Assembly: GCF_030296555.1 (NCBI RefSeq)
Contig: NZ_AP027728.1
Location: 2,976,001-3,040,000, forward strand
Direction: 5' to 3'
DNA: 64,000 nt
From: Microbacterium suwonense
GTDB taxonomy: Bacteria > Actinomycetota > Actinomycetes > Actinomycetales > Microbacteriaceae
Of this stretch, positions 16,369 to 25,932 are shown piece by piece; positions within the stretch are counted from its first letter, which is position 1; each line of letters opens with the position of its first letter. The position numbers were made by a program, and so were the translations under genes. The notes under the pieces are model-generated. The model worked only from the letters and a program-made list of their open reading frames with translations, made no database searches and had not been told where the DNA came from.

Positions 16369-17219
16369 CGTCCGATCTCGGTACGCACGCTGTAGAGCTC
16401 GGGGAAGAAGGTCAGGTCCAGCGCGCGCCGCAGGAAGTCCACGCCGGTCGAACCGCCGGTCCCGCGCTTCATGCCGATCGTGCGGGTGACGGTGCGCAGG
16501 TGGCGGAAGCGCCAGAACTGGAAGTTGTCCTCCACGTCGACGAGCTCCTCGCACGCCTCGTACAGATCCCAGTGCTCGTGCGGGTGCTCGTAGATCTCGC
16601 GGATCGCCTCGACCAGTTCGGCGCTCTCCCGGTACGGCTGGCGCACGTCGCGTTCGAGCACCTCGGCGGGGATGGGCAGGCCGCGGCGGGCGGCCAGCCG
16701 CAGGAACTCGTCGTACAGGGTGGGGCGCTCCCACTCGCGGGTGAGCATGGCCAGGTTCTCGGGGTGGTCGCGGAAGACGCTCAGCATCCGCTCGTTCTTG
16801 TTGCCCAGCGCGAACTCGACGCAACGGTACTGCACCGACTGGAAGCCGGAGGAGCTTCCCAGGTCGTCGCGGAACTCGGCGTACTCGGTGGGGGTCAGCG
16901 TCGCGAGCACCGACCACTGCTGGGTGAGCACCTCCTGGATGTGCTTGACACGTGCGATGTGCTTGAGCGCTGCGCGGAGGTCGTCGCCGGCGAGGCGATC
17001 GCGGGCGGTGCCCAGTTCGTGGACGACGAGCTTGAGCCACAGCTCGGTGGTCTGGTGCTGGATGATGAACAGCATCTCGTCATGATGCTGCGGCTGCGAG
17101 ACCGGATGCTGGGCGCTGAGCAGGCGATCCAGATCGAGGTACGAGCCGTAGGTCATCCGATCCTTGAGATCGGTGACGATGCCGTCTTCGAGTGCGCGCT
17201 CATTCGCTTCGGTGCCCAT
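16365..17219 (-). CDS. kynA: Tryptophan 2,3-dioxygenase
   Basis: The 284-residue haem enzyme opens the tryptophan ring to N-formylkynurenine, the first step of the pathway. Diagnostic stretches are MTYGSYLDLDRLLSAQHP near residue 22, HHDEMLFIIQHQTTELWLKL near 45 (distal His and substrate contacts), NFQFWRFRHLRTVTRTIGMK near 234 with the proximal haem His, and GTGGSTGVDFLR near 254. It is first in the kynA-amidohydrolase-kynU operon and divergent from cstA with about 195 bases between. Confidence 0.95.
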   Translation of the reverse strand: MGTEANERALEDGIVTDLKDRMTYGSYLDLDRLLSAQHPVSQPQHHDEMLFIIQHQTTELWLKLVVHELGTARDRLAGDDLRAALKHIARVKHIQEVLTQQWSVLATLTPTEYAEFRDDLGSSSGFQSVQYRCVEFALGNKNERMLSVFRDHPENLAMLTREWERPTLYDEFLRLAARRGLPIPAEVLERDVRQPYRESAELVEAIREIYEHPHEHWDLYEACEELVDVEDNFQFWRFRHLRTVTRTIGMKRGTGGSTGVDFLRRALDLTFFPELYSVRTEIGR

Positions 17220-17414
17220 GCGCCGACGGTATCACTATCGTGTCGAGCGTCACAATATTGAAATCACCCAGCAGTCTCAGCAGTCGGCCCGCCGCTCGTC
17301 GCGGCGGCACCGCCGTTCGTCGCACAGTCGAACCCGCATGGCGGATGCGCCCCCGCATCCGTCACGCACTCTCTAGCCTGGCGACACGCAATGCCGCGTG
17401 TGAAGGAGAAACCC

Positions 17415-19690
17415 ATGACAGCTGTCTCCCCGGAGGAGAGGGCGCCGACGGCACCCTCGAACAGGATCCCGCCCTGCCGCCGGTCGCCGTATCCGAAGCC
17501 GATCACGAACGGGAGTCCCGCTGGACCCTGCCGAAGATCCTGCTCTGGGCGGCGATCGCCCTGCTCGGCGGCGTCGCCTGGACGATGCTCGCGATCGTAC
17601 GAGGCGAGACCGTCAACGCGATCTGGTTCGTGTTCGCCGCGGTCTGCACCTATCTGATCGGCTACCGGTTCTACGCGAAGGTCATCGAGAAGTACCTCCT
17701 GCGTCCGGATGACCGCCGCGCGACCCCGGCCGAGGTCCTTGAGGACGGCAAGGACTTCGTGCCGACCGATCGTCGTGTGCTGTACGGGCACCACTTCGCC
17801 GCCATCGCCGGCGCCGGCCCGCTGGTGGGTCCGGTGCTCGCCGCGCAGATGGGGTTCCTGCCGGGAACCATCTGGATCATCGTCGGCGTCGTGCTCGCCG
17901 GCGCTGTGCAGGACTACACGGTGCTGTTCTTCTCGATGCGCCGCGGCGGGCGCTCGATCGGTCAGATGGCCCGCGACGTGCTCGGGAAGTTCGGCGGCAC
18001 GGCCGCCATCATCGCCTCGCTGCTGATCATGGTCATCATCATCGCCATCCTCGCGCTCGTCGTGGTCAATGCGCTGGGCGAGAGCCCCTGGGGTGTCTTC
18101 AGCGTCGGGATGACGCTGCCCATCGCCCTGTTCATGGGCGTCTACCTGCGCTACCTTCGCCCCGGCAGGGTCACCGAGGTCTCCCTGATCGGATTCGTGC
18201 TGCTGATCGCCGCGATCATCGGCGGCGGCGCGGTCGCCGGCACCGAGTGGGGCCAGGCCGTCTTCACCCTCGACCGCACCACGATCGCCTGGGGCATCAT
18301 CGTCTACGGTTTCATCGCCGCGATCCTCCCCGTCTGGCTGCTGCTGGCGCCGCGCGACTACCTGTCCACCTTCATGAAGGTGGGCGTGATCGTCATGCTC
18401 GCCGGTGCCATCGTGCTCGTGCGTCCCGAGATCTCGGTGCCCGCGTTCACCGAGTTCGCCGAGACCGGCCTCGGTCCGGTGTTCTCCGGCGCGCTGTTCC
18501 CGTTCCTGTTCGTGACGATCGCGTGCGGTGCCCTCTCCGGGTTCCACGCGCTGATCTCCTCGGGCACCACGCCGAAGCTCATCGAGAAGGAGCGCCAGAC
18601 CCGGTTCATCGGCTACGGCGGAATGCTGATGGAGTCGTTCGTCGCCATCATGGCGCTGGTCGCGGCGATCTCCATCGACCAGGGCATCTACTTCGCGATG
18701 AACGCACCGGCTGCTCTCACCGGCGGCACCGTCGAGAACGCGGCCGCGTTCGTGAACTCGCTCGGACTGACCGGCGTGAACGTCACTCCGGATGTGCTCA
18801 GCTCCACGGCGTCGGCGGTGGGCGAGGAGAGCATCGTCTCGCGCACCGGCGGCGCGCCGACCCTGGCGCTCGGCCTCGCGCACATCATGCACCAGCTCAT
18901 CGGCGGCCCCGCCATCATGGGCTTCTGGTACCACTTCGCGATCATGTTCGAGGCGCTGTTCATCCTCACCGCCGTGGACGCCGGCACCCGCGTGGCGCGC
19001 TTCATGCTGCAGGACACCATCGGCGCCTTCCTGCCGCGCTTCCGCGACGTCAGCTGGCGACCGGGCGTGTGGATCTGCACGGCGATCATGGTCGCCGGCT
19101 GGGGTTACATCCTCATCCTCGGTGTCACCGACCCGCTGGGCGGCATCAACACCTTCTTCCCGCTGTTCGGAATCGCCAATCAGCTGCTGGCCGGCATCGC
19201 CCTGGCCGTGGTGTTCGCCATCGTCGCCAAGCGCGGGAAATCCTACGTGCGCTGGCTGTGGATCATCGCGCTGCCGCTCGCCTTCACTGCGGTGATCACG
19301 ATCACGGCATCGCTGTACAAGATCTTCTCGCCGGTGCCGGGCATCGGGTACTGGGCGAACAACGCCAAGTACCGTGCCGCGCAGGTGGCGGGAGACGGCA
19401 GCCTGGGCAGCCCCGAGGTGGTCGAGGCGGTCATCCGCAACACGGCGGTGCAGGGCACGCTGTCGATCATCTTCGTGGTGCTCACGGCGATCGTGATGGT
19501 GATCGCCGTCGTGGTCGGCATCAAGGCGATCCGCTCCGGCGTCGTCGACGACAGCGGCGAGGAGCCCGCTGTGCCGTCGCGCCGGTTCGCCCCCGCGGGG
19601 CTGATCCCCACGCGCGCCGAACGCGAGCTGGAGAGCCGCTGGCAGGAGCACGAGCTCACGCAGCCCCGCCGAGGACCGTCGAGGCACTGA
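17415..19690 (+). CDS. cstA: Carbon starvation protein A, peptide/pyruvate transporter (frameshift at 17428-17431)
   Basis: A large CstA-family inner-membrane transporter with about 16-18 helices. Family hallmarks: YRFYAKVIEKYLLRPDDRRATPAEVLEDGKDFVPT, GHHFAAIAGAGPLVGPVLAAQMGFLPG, ALSGFHALISSGTTPKLI and the C-terminal FFPLFGIANQLLAGIAL. The only ATG with a good Shine-Dalgarno (AAGGAGAAACCC before 17415) is out of frame with the main body; adding one C to the C4 run at 17428-17431 joins them, giving 758 residues. CstA transports peptides and, with YbdD-type partners, pyruvate. It overlaps ybdD and is followed by a two-component pair, a sensor-controlled uptake cluster. Confidence 0.9.
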
Positions 19691-19938
19691 TGGCCCCTCT
19701 CGCAAGGGCCGCCGACCCCGGCACCCGCTCCGCATCCGTCGCCGTGTGGCGGCGGATGCGGAGCGCCGCCACCGCGGTCCGCTGGTACGTGACGACGCTG
19801 ATGGGCGACCGCGACTACGAGGTGTACGTCGCGCATCAGCGTGCGCACCACCCCGATGCGCCCATTCCGACCGAGCGGCAGTTCTGGCGCGACCGGATGG
19901 CGGAGCAGGACCGCAACCCGGGCGCCCGCTGCTGTTGA
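19690..19938 (+). CDS. YbdD/YjiX family small protein (CstA partner)
   Basis: An 82-residue protein with the family core VRWYVTTLMGDRDYEVYVAHQRAHHPDAP and PTERQFWRDRMAEQDRNP, ending in ARCC. YbdD is found next to CstA/BtsT-type transporters and is needed for pyruvate uptake in enteric bacteria. The ATG shares a base with the cstA stop (TGATG). It is easily missed because it lies inside a longer reading frame. Confidence 0.88.
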   Translation: MAPLARAADPGTRSASVAVWRRMRSAATAVRWYVTTLMGDRDYEVYVAHQRAHHPDAPIPTERQFWRDRMAEQDRNPGARCC

Positions 19939-19978
19939 GCGCCCGTTCGAGGCCGACAGGCCACCGTATGCTGAGCGC

Positions 19979-21166
19979 ATGACCGATCAGACGGTGCTCG
20001 CCGGCGCGATCGGCGTCGCTGTGGGAGTGCTGCTCGCCCTCGCCCTCATCCTCATCCGGCGGCTGGCCCGCGGCTCCCGCGACCTGGGTGGTGAGGTGGA
20101 GCGCGCCACCTCCCGCACCCTGCACGTCGCCGGCCTCGCCGCCGCCGAACTGCGGGGCGCGTCCGGGCCCGATCTGCCGCGAGCGGCTCGACACCTGCGG
20201 ACGCTGCTCGGCGCGCAGGCCGTGGCCATCGTGCTGGCCGACGGCGAGGTCGCCACCGATGGGCCCGTGACGGGACTGGAGACCTCGGCGCGACGCATCG
20301 CCGAGCGCGTGCGCGAGACGGGGCGCCGGCAGGTGTTCCCACGGCGCGACGCCCGCGACGGCACGCAGTACGAGGCCGTCGGCGCGCCGATCCTCGTCGA
20401 AGGGCAGGTGCGCGGGGTGCTCATCGCCTTCGCCGACGCCGTGCGCGGCCCGCTGGTGCGGGCGACCGGCGAGGTGGCGGAGTGGTGCGCATCGCAGATC
20501 GTGCTCGCCGATCTGGAGGTGTCGCGCGCCAGTCTCGCGGAAGCCGAGCTGCGGGCCCTGCGCGCGCAGATCAGCCCGCACTTCATCTACAACTCGCTGG
20601 CGGCGATCGCCTCGTTCATCACCACCGACCCCGAGCGCGCGCGCACCCTGGTGCTGGACTTCGCGGACTTCACCCGCTACTCGTTCCGGCAGAAGGGCGA
20701 GTTCACGACCCTCGCGCAGGAGCTGGTCAGCATCCGTCACTACCTCGAGCTCGAGCGCGCGCGGTTCGGGGAGCGGCTGGACGTGCGCCTGCGGATCGCC
20801 CCCGAGACGCTCTCGACGGTGATCCCCTTCCTGTCGGTGCAGCCGCTGGTGGAGAACGCCGTCCGGCACGGTCTCGAACCGCTCGCGGACGGTGGGCGGA
20901 TCGTGATCGCGGCGGCCGACGAGATGACGCACACCGAGATCTCGGTGGAGGACGACGGCGCGGGCATGGATCCCGACGTGGTGCAGCGGGCGCTGTCCGG
21001 TCCGGTTCTGAGCACGCACGTGGGGCTGCGCAACGTCGACACCCGGCTGCGCCGGCTGTACGGGCGAGCCGGAGGATTGGTCGTGGAGACGAACATCGGC
21101 GCCGGTACCATGGTCCGGATGCGGATACCGAAGTCGCAGCCGCTGCACGAGACGGAAGCGCCATGA
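19979..21166 (+). CDS. LytS/BtsS-type sensor histidine kinase
   Basis: A 395-residue kinase: one N-terminal membrane helix (LAGAIGVAVGVLLALALILI), a GAF-like sensing region (about residues 65-170), the His_kinase domain with RAQISPHFIYNSLAAIASFI near 195 holding the phosphorylated His, and a C-terminal ATPase domain with LVENAVRHGLEP (N box) and VEDDGAGM, STHVGLRNVDTRLRRLYG. Unlike classical LytS it has a single membrane helix rather than a 5TM sensor. The gene lies 40 bases after ybdD and overlaps its LytTR regulator, so it may sense the carbon source taken up by CstA or the downstream symporter. Confidence 0.88.
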   Translation: MTDQTVLAGAIGVAVGVLLALALILIRRLARGSRDLGGEVERATSRTLHVAGLAAAELRGASGPDLPRAARHLRTLLGAQAVAIVLADGEVATDGPVTGLETSARRIAERVRETGRRQVFPRRDARDGTQYEAVGAPILVEGQVRGVLIAFADAVRGPLVRATGEVAEWCASQIVLADLEVSRASLAEAELRALRAQISPHFIYNSLAAIASFITTDPERARTLVLDFADFTRYSFRQKGEFTTLAQELVSIRHYLELERARFGERLDVRLRIAPETLSTVIPFLSVQPLVENAVRHGLEPLADGGRIVIAAADEMTHTEISVEDDGAGMDPDVVQRALSGPVLSTHVGLRNVDTRLRRLYGRAGGLVVETNIGAGTMVRMRIPKSQPLHETEAP

Positions 21167-21891
21167 TCCTCGATGTGCTGATCGCGGACGACGAGCCGCC
21201 TGCGCTGGCGGAGCTGGCCGGTTTCCTGCAGTCGGATGCCAGGATCGGCGCGATCCACCAGGCGGCCAGCGGCGCCGACGCCCTGCGGCTGCTGTCGACG
21301 GCCGCCGTGGATGCCGTGTTCCTGGACATCCACATGCCCGGCATCAGCGGGTTCGACCTGGCTCGGGCGCTGGAGCGGTTCGCACAGCGCCCCGCCGTCG
21401 TCTTCGTCACCGCCGACGAGGCCGGTGCGCTGGAGGCCTTCGAGGTTCGCGCGGTCGACTACGTTCTCAAGCCCATCCGTCCCGAGCGGCTGCGCCGTGC
21501 GATCGACCGGGTGCTGGCTGAGCGCCGGGGGATGGAGGCCGGCGACGAGGAGGATGCCGAGACCATACCGGTACCCGTCGGCCAGACCGTGCGCCTGGTG
21601 CGACGCGGCGACGTGCGCTGGGTCAAGGCGGAGGGCGACTACTCCCGGATGTGGACCGCATCCGGGGACAGCCATCTCGTGCGGATGCCGATCTCAGAGC
21701 TCGAGGAGCGCTGGGCTGCGGCGGGGTTCGTGCGCATCCACCGCTCCTACCTCGTACACATCGACGCCGTCACCGAGGTGCGATTGAGCGGGTCGACGCC
21801 CGCGGTGGTGCTGGCCGAGGTGGAGCTGCCGGTCAGCCGACGGCTCATCCCCGCCGTGCGCAGCCGCCTGGTGCGGACGGACCGGAGATGA
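21163..21891 (+). CDS. LytTR-family response regulator
   Basis: A 242-residue regulator with an N-terminal receiver domain (DDEPPALAELAGFL, phospho-acceptor Asp in VFLDIHMPGISGFDLA near residue 53, Lys in YVLKPIRPERLRRA near 104) and a C-terminal LytTR DNA-binding domain (VRRGDVRWVKAEGDYSRMW and FVRIHRSYLVHIDAV). Start and stop overlap the neighbouring genes by four bases. It pairs with the upstream kinase and probably controls transporter expression on both sides. Confidence 0.92.
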   Translation: MILDVLIADDEPPALAELAGFLQSDARIGAIHQAASGADALRLLSTAAVDAVFLDIHMPGISGFDLARALERFAQRPAVVFVTADEAGALEAFEVRAVDYVLKPIRPERLRRAIDRVLAERRGMEAGDEEDAETIPVPVGQTVRLVRRGDVRWVKAEGDYSRMWTASGDSHLVRMPISELEERWAAAGFVRIHRSYLVHIDAVTEVRLSGSTPAVVLAEVELPVSRRLIPAVRSRLVRTDRR

Positions 21892-22292
21892 GCTCTTCGG
21901 CCGGCGATCGCCCTGCCCGCGTGCGGGTCACGGCCGATCAGACCTTGACCGCCGCCGAGAGTGCAGCGACGTCGGGAATCGCCCTGCCCGGAGCACCGGT
22001 GCACGAAGCCGACACCGTGTTCCTGAACGGGCTGATCCGCGCGCAGCTGCGATTGGCGGTCGGATGCCTGGGCGGCTTCCTGCTGGTCTCGCTCGTCCTC
22101 ACCCTCATGATCTTCGTCATCGCCCGCACCGCCGACCCCCTCCTCATCGGCGTGCCGCTGTCGTGGCTGCTGCAGGCGTACGGCTACTACCCCGTCGTGC
22201 TCGTCTTCGCGATCCTGTACGCACGCGGCGCGACGCGCAACGAGCGGCGCTATCGAGCGCTCGCCGACGATGAGCGCGAGACGATCCTGTGA
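21888..22292 (+). CDS. DUF485 family small membrane subunit of an acetate-type symporter
   Basis: A 134-residue protein with a hydrophilic 50-residue N-terminus and two membrane helices (LAVGCLGGFLLVSLVLTLMIF and YYPVVLVFAILYARGATRNERRYRALADD). Such DUF485 proteins are encoded directly before SSS-family acetate/monocarboxylate symporters, as here with a GTGA overlap. Its exact role is not established. Confidence 0.8.
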   Translation: MSSSAGDRPARVRVTADQTLTAAESAATSGIALPGAPVHEADTVFLNGLIRAQLRLAVGCLGGFLLVSLVLTLMIFVIARTADPLLIGVPLSWLLQAYGYYPVVLVFAILYARGATRNERRYRALADDERETIL

Positions 22293-23773
22293 ACGCGGCG
22301 CTGGATCTGACCGCCATCGCGCTGGTGGTCGTCGCGACCGTGGTGCTCGGCGTGATGGGCGTGCGCCTCAGCCGCACCACCGGCGACTTCTTCGTCGCCT
22401 CCCGCAGCGTGCGCTCGGTGTGGAACGCGTCGGCGATCAGCGGCGAGTACCTCTCCGCCGGCACCTTCCTCGGTCTGTCCGGCCTGGTGCTGCTGGTCGG
22501 CGCGGACGGCTTCTGGTTCCCGATCGGCTACGCGGCGGGGTACCTGCTGCTCCTGCTGTTCGTCGCGGCGCCGCTGCGGCGCAGCGGCGCGTACACGCTC
22601 CCCGATTTCATCGAGGCGCGGCTGGAATCCGGTGCCGCCAGGCGGATCTCCAGCCTGCTCGTGCTCGTGATCGGCTGGCTGTACATCGTGCCGCAGCTGC
22701 ACGGTGCCTCGCTCACGCTGCGCGTCGTCGCGGATCTTCCGCCGTGGGTGGGAGCCGTGGTGGTGGTCGCCGTGGTGACGGGAATCGTCGCGGCCGGAGG
22801 TATGCGGGCGATCACCGTCGTGCAGGCGATGCAGTACTGGCTGAAGCTGACCGCTCTGCTGGTGCCTGCGGTGGTGCTGCTGATCGTGCTGTCCGGGCGG
22901 GAGCCGTCGCTGGAGCCGGCGCTCGCGTTTCCGGTCGAGGTGGGGCCGTCGGCGACGGATGCCTACTCGACGGCGTCGCTGATGATCGCCCTGCTGCTGG
23001 GGACGATCGGTCTGCCGCACGTGCTGGTGCGTTTCTACACGAGTCCGGACGGAGGCTCGGCGCGGCGGACGACCGTCCTGGTGGTGGCGATGATCGGGGC
23101 GTTCTACGCGGTGTCGGGGACTCTGGGCCTGATCGCCCGCGTCGCAGCTCCCGACCTCGCTCAGCCCGGTCTGGCCGACACCGTCGTGCTGGCGCTGCCG
23201 TCGCGCGTGCTGCCCGGCCCCATCGGGACGGCGCTCACCGCACTCGTGGTCGCGGGCGCGTTCGCGGCGTTCCTGTCGACCTCCTCCGGGCTGGTCGTGT
23301 CGCTGGCGGGGGTGATCAGCCAGGACGTCTTCGACGGCTCGGTGCGCTCGTTCCGGCTCTCGGCGGTGCTGTGCGCGACCGTGCCGCTGGCGATCGCCCT
23401 GCTCACGGGGCCGGAGGCTCTGGTGTCCAGCGTCGGCACGGTGTTCCTGGTCGCGGCGACCAGCCTCACCCCGGTCATCCTGCTCGGCGTGTGGTGGCGT
23501 GGCCTCACCGCCCGCGGTGCGGCGACGGGGATGCTGGTCGGTGCACTCACCTGCGGGATCTCGCTGCTGGTCTCGATGCTGTGGGGTGCGGATGCCGGGT
23601 TCGCCGGGGTGCTGCTGGCCCAGCCTGCGGCCTGGGCGATCCCGCTGACCACTGCTGTGGTGATCGTCGTCTCGCGGCTGGATCGGCATCGCGCTCCGAC
23701 GAGGGCCGATCGCTATCTGGCGCGGCTGCACCTTCCCGAGCACCGGCAGCCCGATTCGACGCCTGAACGCTGA
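22289..23773 (+). CDS. Sodium:solute symporter, ActP-like monocarboxylate transporter
   Basis: A 494-residue SSS-family transporter with about 13 helices. Features are GDFFVASRSVRSVWNASAISGEYLSAGTFLG near residue 35, IGYAAGYLLLLLFVAAPLRRSGAYTLPDF near 75 and GLPHVLVRFYTSPDG near 242, which are typical of the acetate permease (ActP) branch. GTG start overlaps the DUF485 stop. With CstA, YbdD and the LytS/LytTR pair this forms a small-organic-acid uptake cluster; acetate, pyruvate or a relative is the likely substrate. Confidence 0.88.
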   Translation: MNAALDLTAIALVVVATVVLGVMGVRLSRTTGDFFVASRSVRSVWNASAISGEYLSAGTFLGLSGLVLLVGADGFWFPIGYAAGYLLLLLFVAAPLRRSGAYTLPDFIEARLESGAARRISSLLVLVIGWLYIVPQLHGASLTLRVVADLPPWVGAVVVVAVVTGIVAAGGMRAITVVQAMQYWLKLTALLVPAVVLLIVLSGREPSLEPALAFPVEVGPSATDAYSTASLMIALLLGTIGLPHVLVRFYTSPDGGSARRTTVLVVAMIGAFYAVSGTLGLIARVAAPDLAQPGLADTVVLALPSRVLPGPIGTALTALVVAGAFAAFLSTSSGLVVSLAGVISQDVFDGSVRSFRLSAVLCATVPLAIALLTGPEALVSSVGTVFLVAATSLTPVILLGVWWRGLTARGAATGMLVGALTCGISLLVSMLWGADAGFAGVLLAQPAAWAIPLTTAVVIVVSRLDRHRAPTRADRYLARLHLPEHRQPDSTPER

Positions 23774-23796
23774 GCGACGCGATCCGGCGCCGGCCC

Positions 23797-24363
23797 TCAG
23801 GGGGCGATGCCGGCGGAGGCGAGCACGGCGGCGGTGTCGGCCAGTGTGATCTGCGGCGGGTACAGCCCCATGACGTGCAGCGCCGCCGCATGATTCTCTG
23901 CGGTGGAGCCCGCGCAGGCGTCGGTCGCGATGGTGAGCCGGGCACCGGCATCCGCGCCGGCCAGCGCCGTCGACAGCACGCAGCAGTCGGTCGAGACCCC
24001 GGTGAGCACGACGTGCCCGCCGCGCCCGACGATCGCCTCCAGCCCCGCGCCCCACTTGCCGAAGGTCGGCAGATCCAGCGTCGGATGCGGGGAGAGCGAC
24101 GCGGCCTCGGGAACCAGGTCGAACAGCGGATCGGATGCCGGCTGGTCGGCGAACGGCCACGCCGCGAAGTACTCGCCCCACGACGTGGAGCGGTCGGCCG
24201 TCGGCATCCAGCGCGTCACCAGCACGCGCTCGCCGAAGGCGTCGGCGAGAAGGCGGATGTTCGTCATCGCCTCGTCGAAGAACGGCGAGCCCCACTCGGA
24301 GTCGGGCGAGGCGAAGATGTTCTGCGGGTCGATGACGACCAGCCAGGCCCCGTGCCGGTTCAC
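23797..24363 (-). CDS. Isochorismatase-like cysteine hydrolase
   Basis: A 188-residue cysteine hydrolase. The triad is visible as Asp in WLVVIDPQNIF near residue 11, Lys in FGKWGAG near 98 and the nucleophile in VSTDCCVLSTAL near 124. GTG start overlaps the stop of the NCS1 permease (GTGA), so the two are co-translated. Together they may import and hydrolyse an amide, ureide or N-heterocycle; relatives act on nicotinamide, carbamoyl compounds or barbiturate breakdown products. Confidence 0.82.
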   Translation of the reverse strand: MNRHGAWLVVIDPQNIFASPDSEWGSPFFDEAMTNIRLLADAFGERVLVTRWMPTADRSTSWGEYFAAWPFADQPASDPLFDLVPEAASLSPHPTLDLPTFGKWGAGLEAIVGRGGHVVLTGVSTDCCVLSTALAGADAGARLTIATDACAGSTAENHAAALHVMGLYPPQITLADTAAVLASAGIAP

Positions 24364-25811
24364 ACCTGCTCCTGGCGGCGGATCCTCCCGGCCCGTGCGA
24401 ACCAGGTGACCAGGAACGACAGCACCAGGGCGAAGAAGACGCCGAGGTTCGCGCCCGCCCACACGCTGTCGTCGCCACCGACCAGGAACAGCAGATAGCC
24501 CTGCCAGTTGTTCCACGCGGCTTCAGCGGCGAACAGGTTCACGACGAAGCCCCAGCCGATGACCGAGGCGACGACCATCGTGACGATCGCGGTCCAGTCC
24601 CAGGCGCCGTAGCGGCCCTTCGGATCGAACAGGGCCAGCTCGTCGTAGTCCCGCTTGCGGCGCAGGATATCGGCGATGAGGATGCCGGCCCAGGCGGCCA
24701 GCGGCACACCGAGCGTGATCAGGAACGACTGGAACGGCCCGAGGAAGTCCTCGGCGAAGAAGACGACCCAGATCGTGCCGAGGGTCAGGATGAGCCCGTC
24801 GATCGCCGCGGCCGAGGGACGGGGGATGCGGATGCCCAGGCTCAGCAGTGTGAGGCCCGAGGAGTAGATGCCGAGCACGGCGCCCGAGACCAGCGCCAGC
24901 ACGGCCGTGAGCAGGAACGGCACGAGCACCCAGATCGGCAGGATCGCAGCCAGGGCACCGATCGGATCGGCGCCGACGGCATCCATCAGCTTCTGGTCGG
25001 AGCCGGCGAGCAGCACACCGAAGACCACGAGGATCGCCGGGGCGATCGCGCCACCGAAGGTGTTCCAGAAGACGATCGCGCCGTCGCTCGCGGTGCGCTT
25101 CTGGTAGCGCGACCAGTCGGCGGCGATGTTGATCCAGCCCAGGCCGAACCCCGTCATCACCATCACCAGCGCGCCGATCACCTGACCGATGTTGCCGTCG
25201 GGGTGGGCGAGCACGGCGGCGAAGTCGATGTGCGGCACCGCCAGGATCACGTACAGGATGGTCACCGCACCGGTGATCCAGGTGAGCACCGACTGCATCT
25301 TCATGATCGTGTGGTAGCCGAGCACGGATGCCGCCACGATGAGCGCCGCGACGATCAGCGTCGCGATGATCCGCAGGGCGATGCTGTCACCGTCGCCGCC
25401 GAGCCGCGTGATCACGGTGGCGGTGGCGAGCACGGCCATGATCGCCAGGAACGTCTCCCAGCCGATCGAGGTGAGCCACGAGACGATGCCGGGCACCTTC
25501 TGACCGTGCACGCCGAACGCCGCACGGGAGAGCACCATGGTCGGCGTCGAGCCGCGTTTGCCCGCGATGGCGATCAGCCCGCACAGGAAGAACGACACGA
25601 CGATGCCGATCACCGATACGACGGTCGCCTGCCAGAACGAGATGCCGAAGCCCAGCACGAACGAGCCGTAGCTCATGCCGAACACCGACACGTTCGCGGC
25701 GAACCACGGCCAGAACAGGTCGCGGGGTTTGGCGGTGCGATCGGACTCGGGGATGATCTCGATGCCGGTGCGCTCGATCAGCGCGGGCGCTGAGGGGATG
25801 TTCTCGGACAT
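24360..25811 (-). CDS. NCS1-family permease (cytosine/purine/allantoin type)
   Basis: A 483-residue transporter with about 12 helices, starting MSENIPSAPALIERTGIEIIPESDR, the N-terminal pattern common to actinobacterial cytosine-permease-like proteins. Further features are WFAANVSVFGMSYGSFVLG near residue 37 and GFGLGWINIAADWSRYQKR near 235. The ATG at 25811 was chosen over upstream in-frame starts because it begins this conserved segment. The coupled cysteine hydrolase downstream suggests a nitrogen-scavenging substrate. Confidence 0.88.
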   Translation of the reverse strand: MSENIPSAPALIERTGIEIIPESDRTAKPRDLFWPWFAANVSVFGMSYGSFVLGFGISFWQATVVSVIGIVVSFFLCGLIAIAGKRGSTPTMVLSRAAFGVHGQKVPGIVSWLTSIGWETFLAIMAVLATATVITRLGGDGDSIALRIIATLIVAALIVAASVLGYHTIMKMQSVLTWITGAVTILYVILAVPHIDFAAVLAHPDGNIGQVIGALVMVMTGFGLGWINIAADWSRYQKRTASDGAIVFWNTFGGAIAPAILVVFGVLLAGSDQKLMDAVGADPIGALAAILPIWVLVPFLLTAVLALVSGAVLGIYSSGLTLLSLGIRIPRPSAAAIDGLILTLGTIWVVFFAEDFLGPFQSFLITLGVPLAAWAGILIADILRRKRDYDELALFDPKGRYGAWDWTAIVTMVVASVIGWGFVVNLFAAEAAWNNWQGYLLFLVGGDDSVWAGANLGVFFALVLSFLVTWFARAGRIRRQEQV

Positions 25812-25932
25812 GCCCTCATCCTGGCACTGCGCACACCATCGTGGGGTGTTTCGGGCTTCGCGTGGCACGATTCGCCGCCTCAACGCGCGGGATTCGGCCA
25901 GCTGGGCCACCTGAAGTGCCCCAGCGCGCGGG

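Noticed and set aside
17264..21148. A 1294-codon open frame on the minus strand opposite cstA and the LytS-type gene
   Set aside because: Its translation is Arg/His/Gly-rich low-complexity sequence with no motifs, lying opposite clear genes; it results from high third-position GC.
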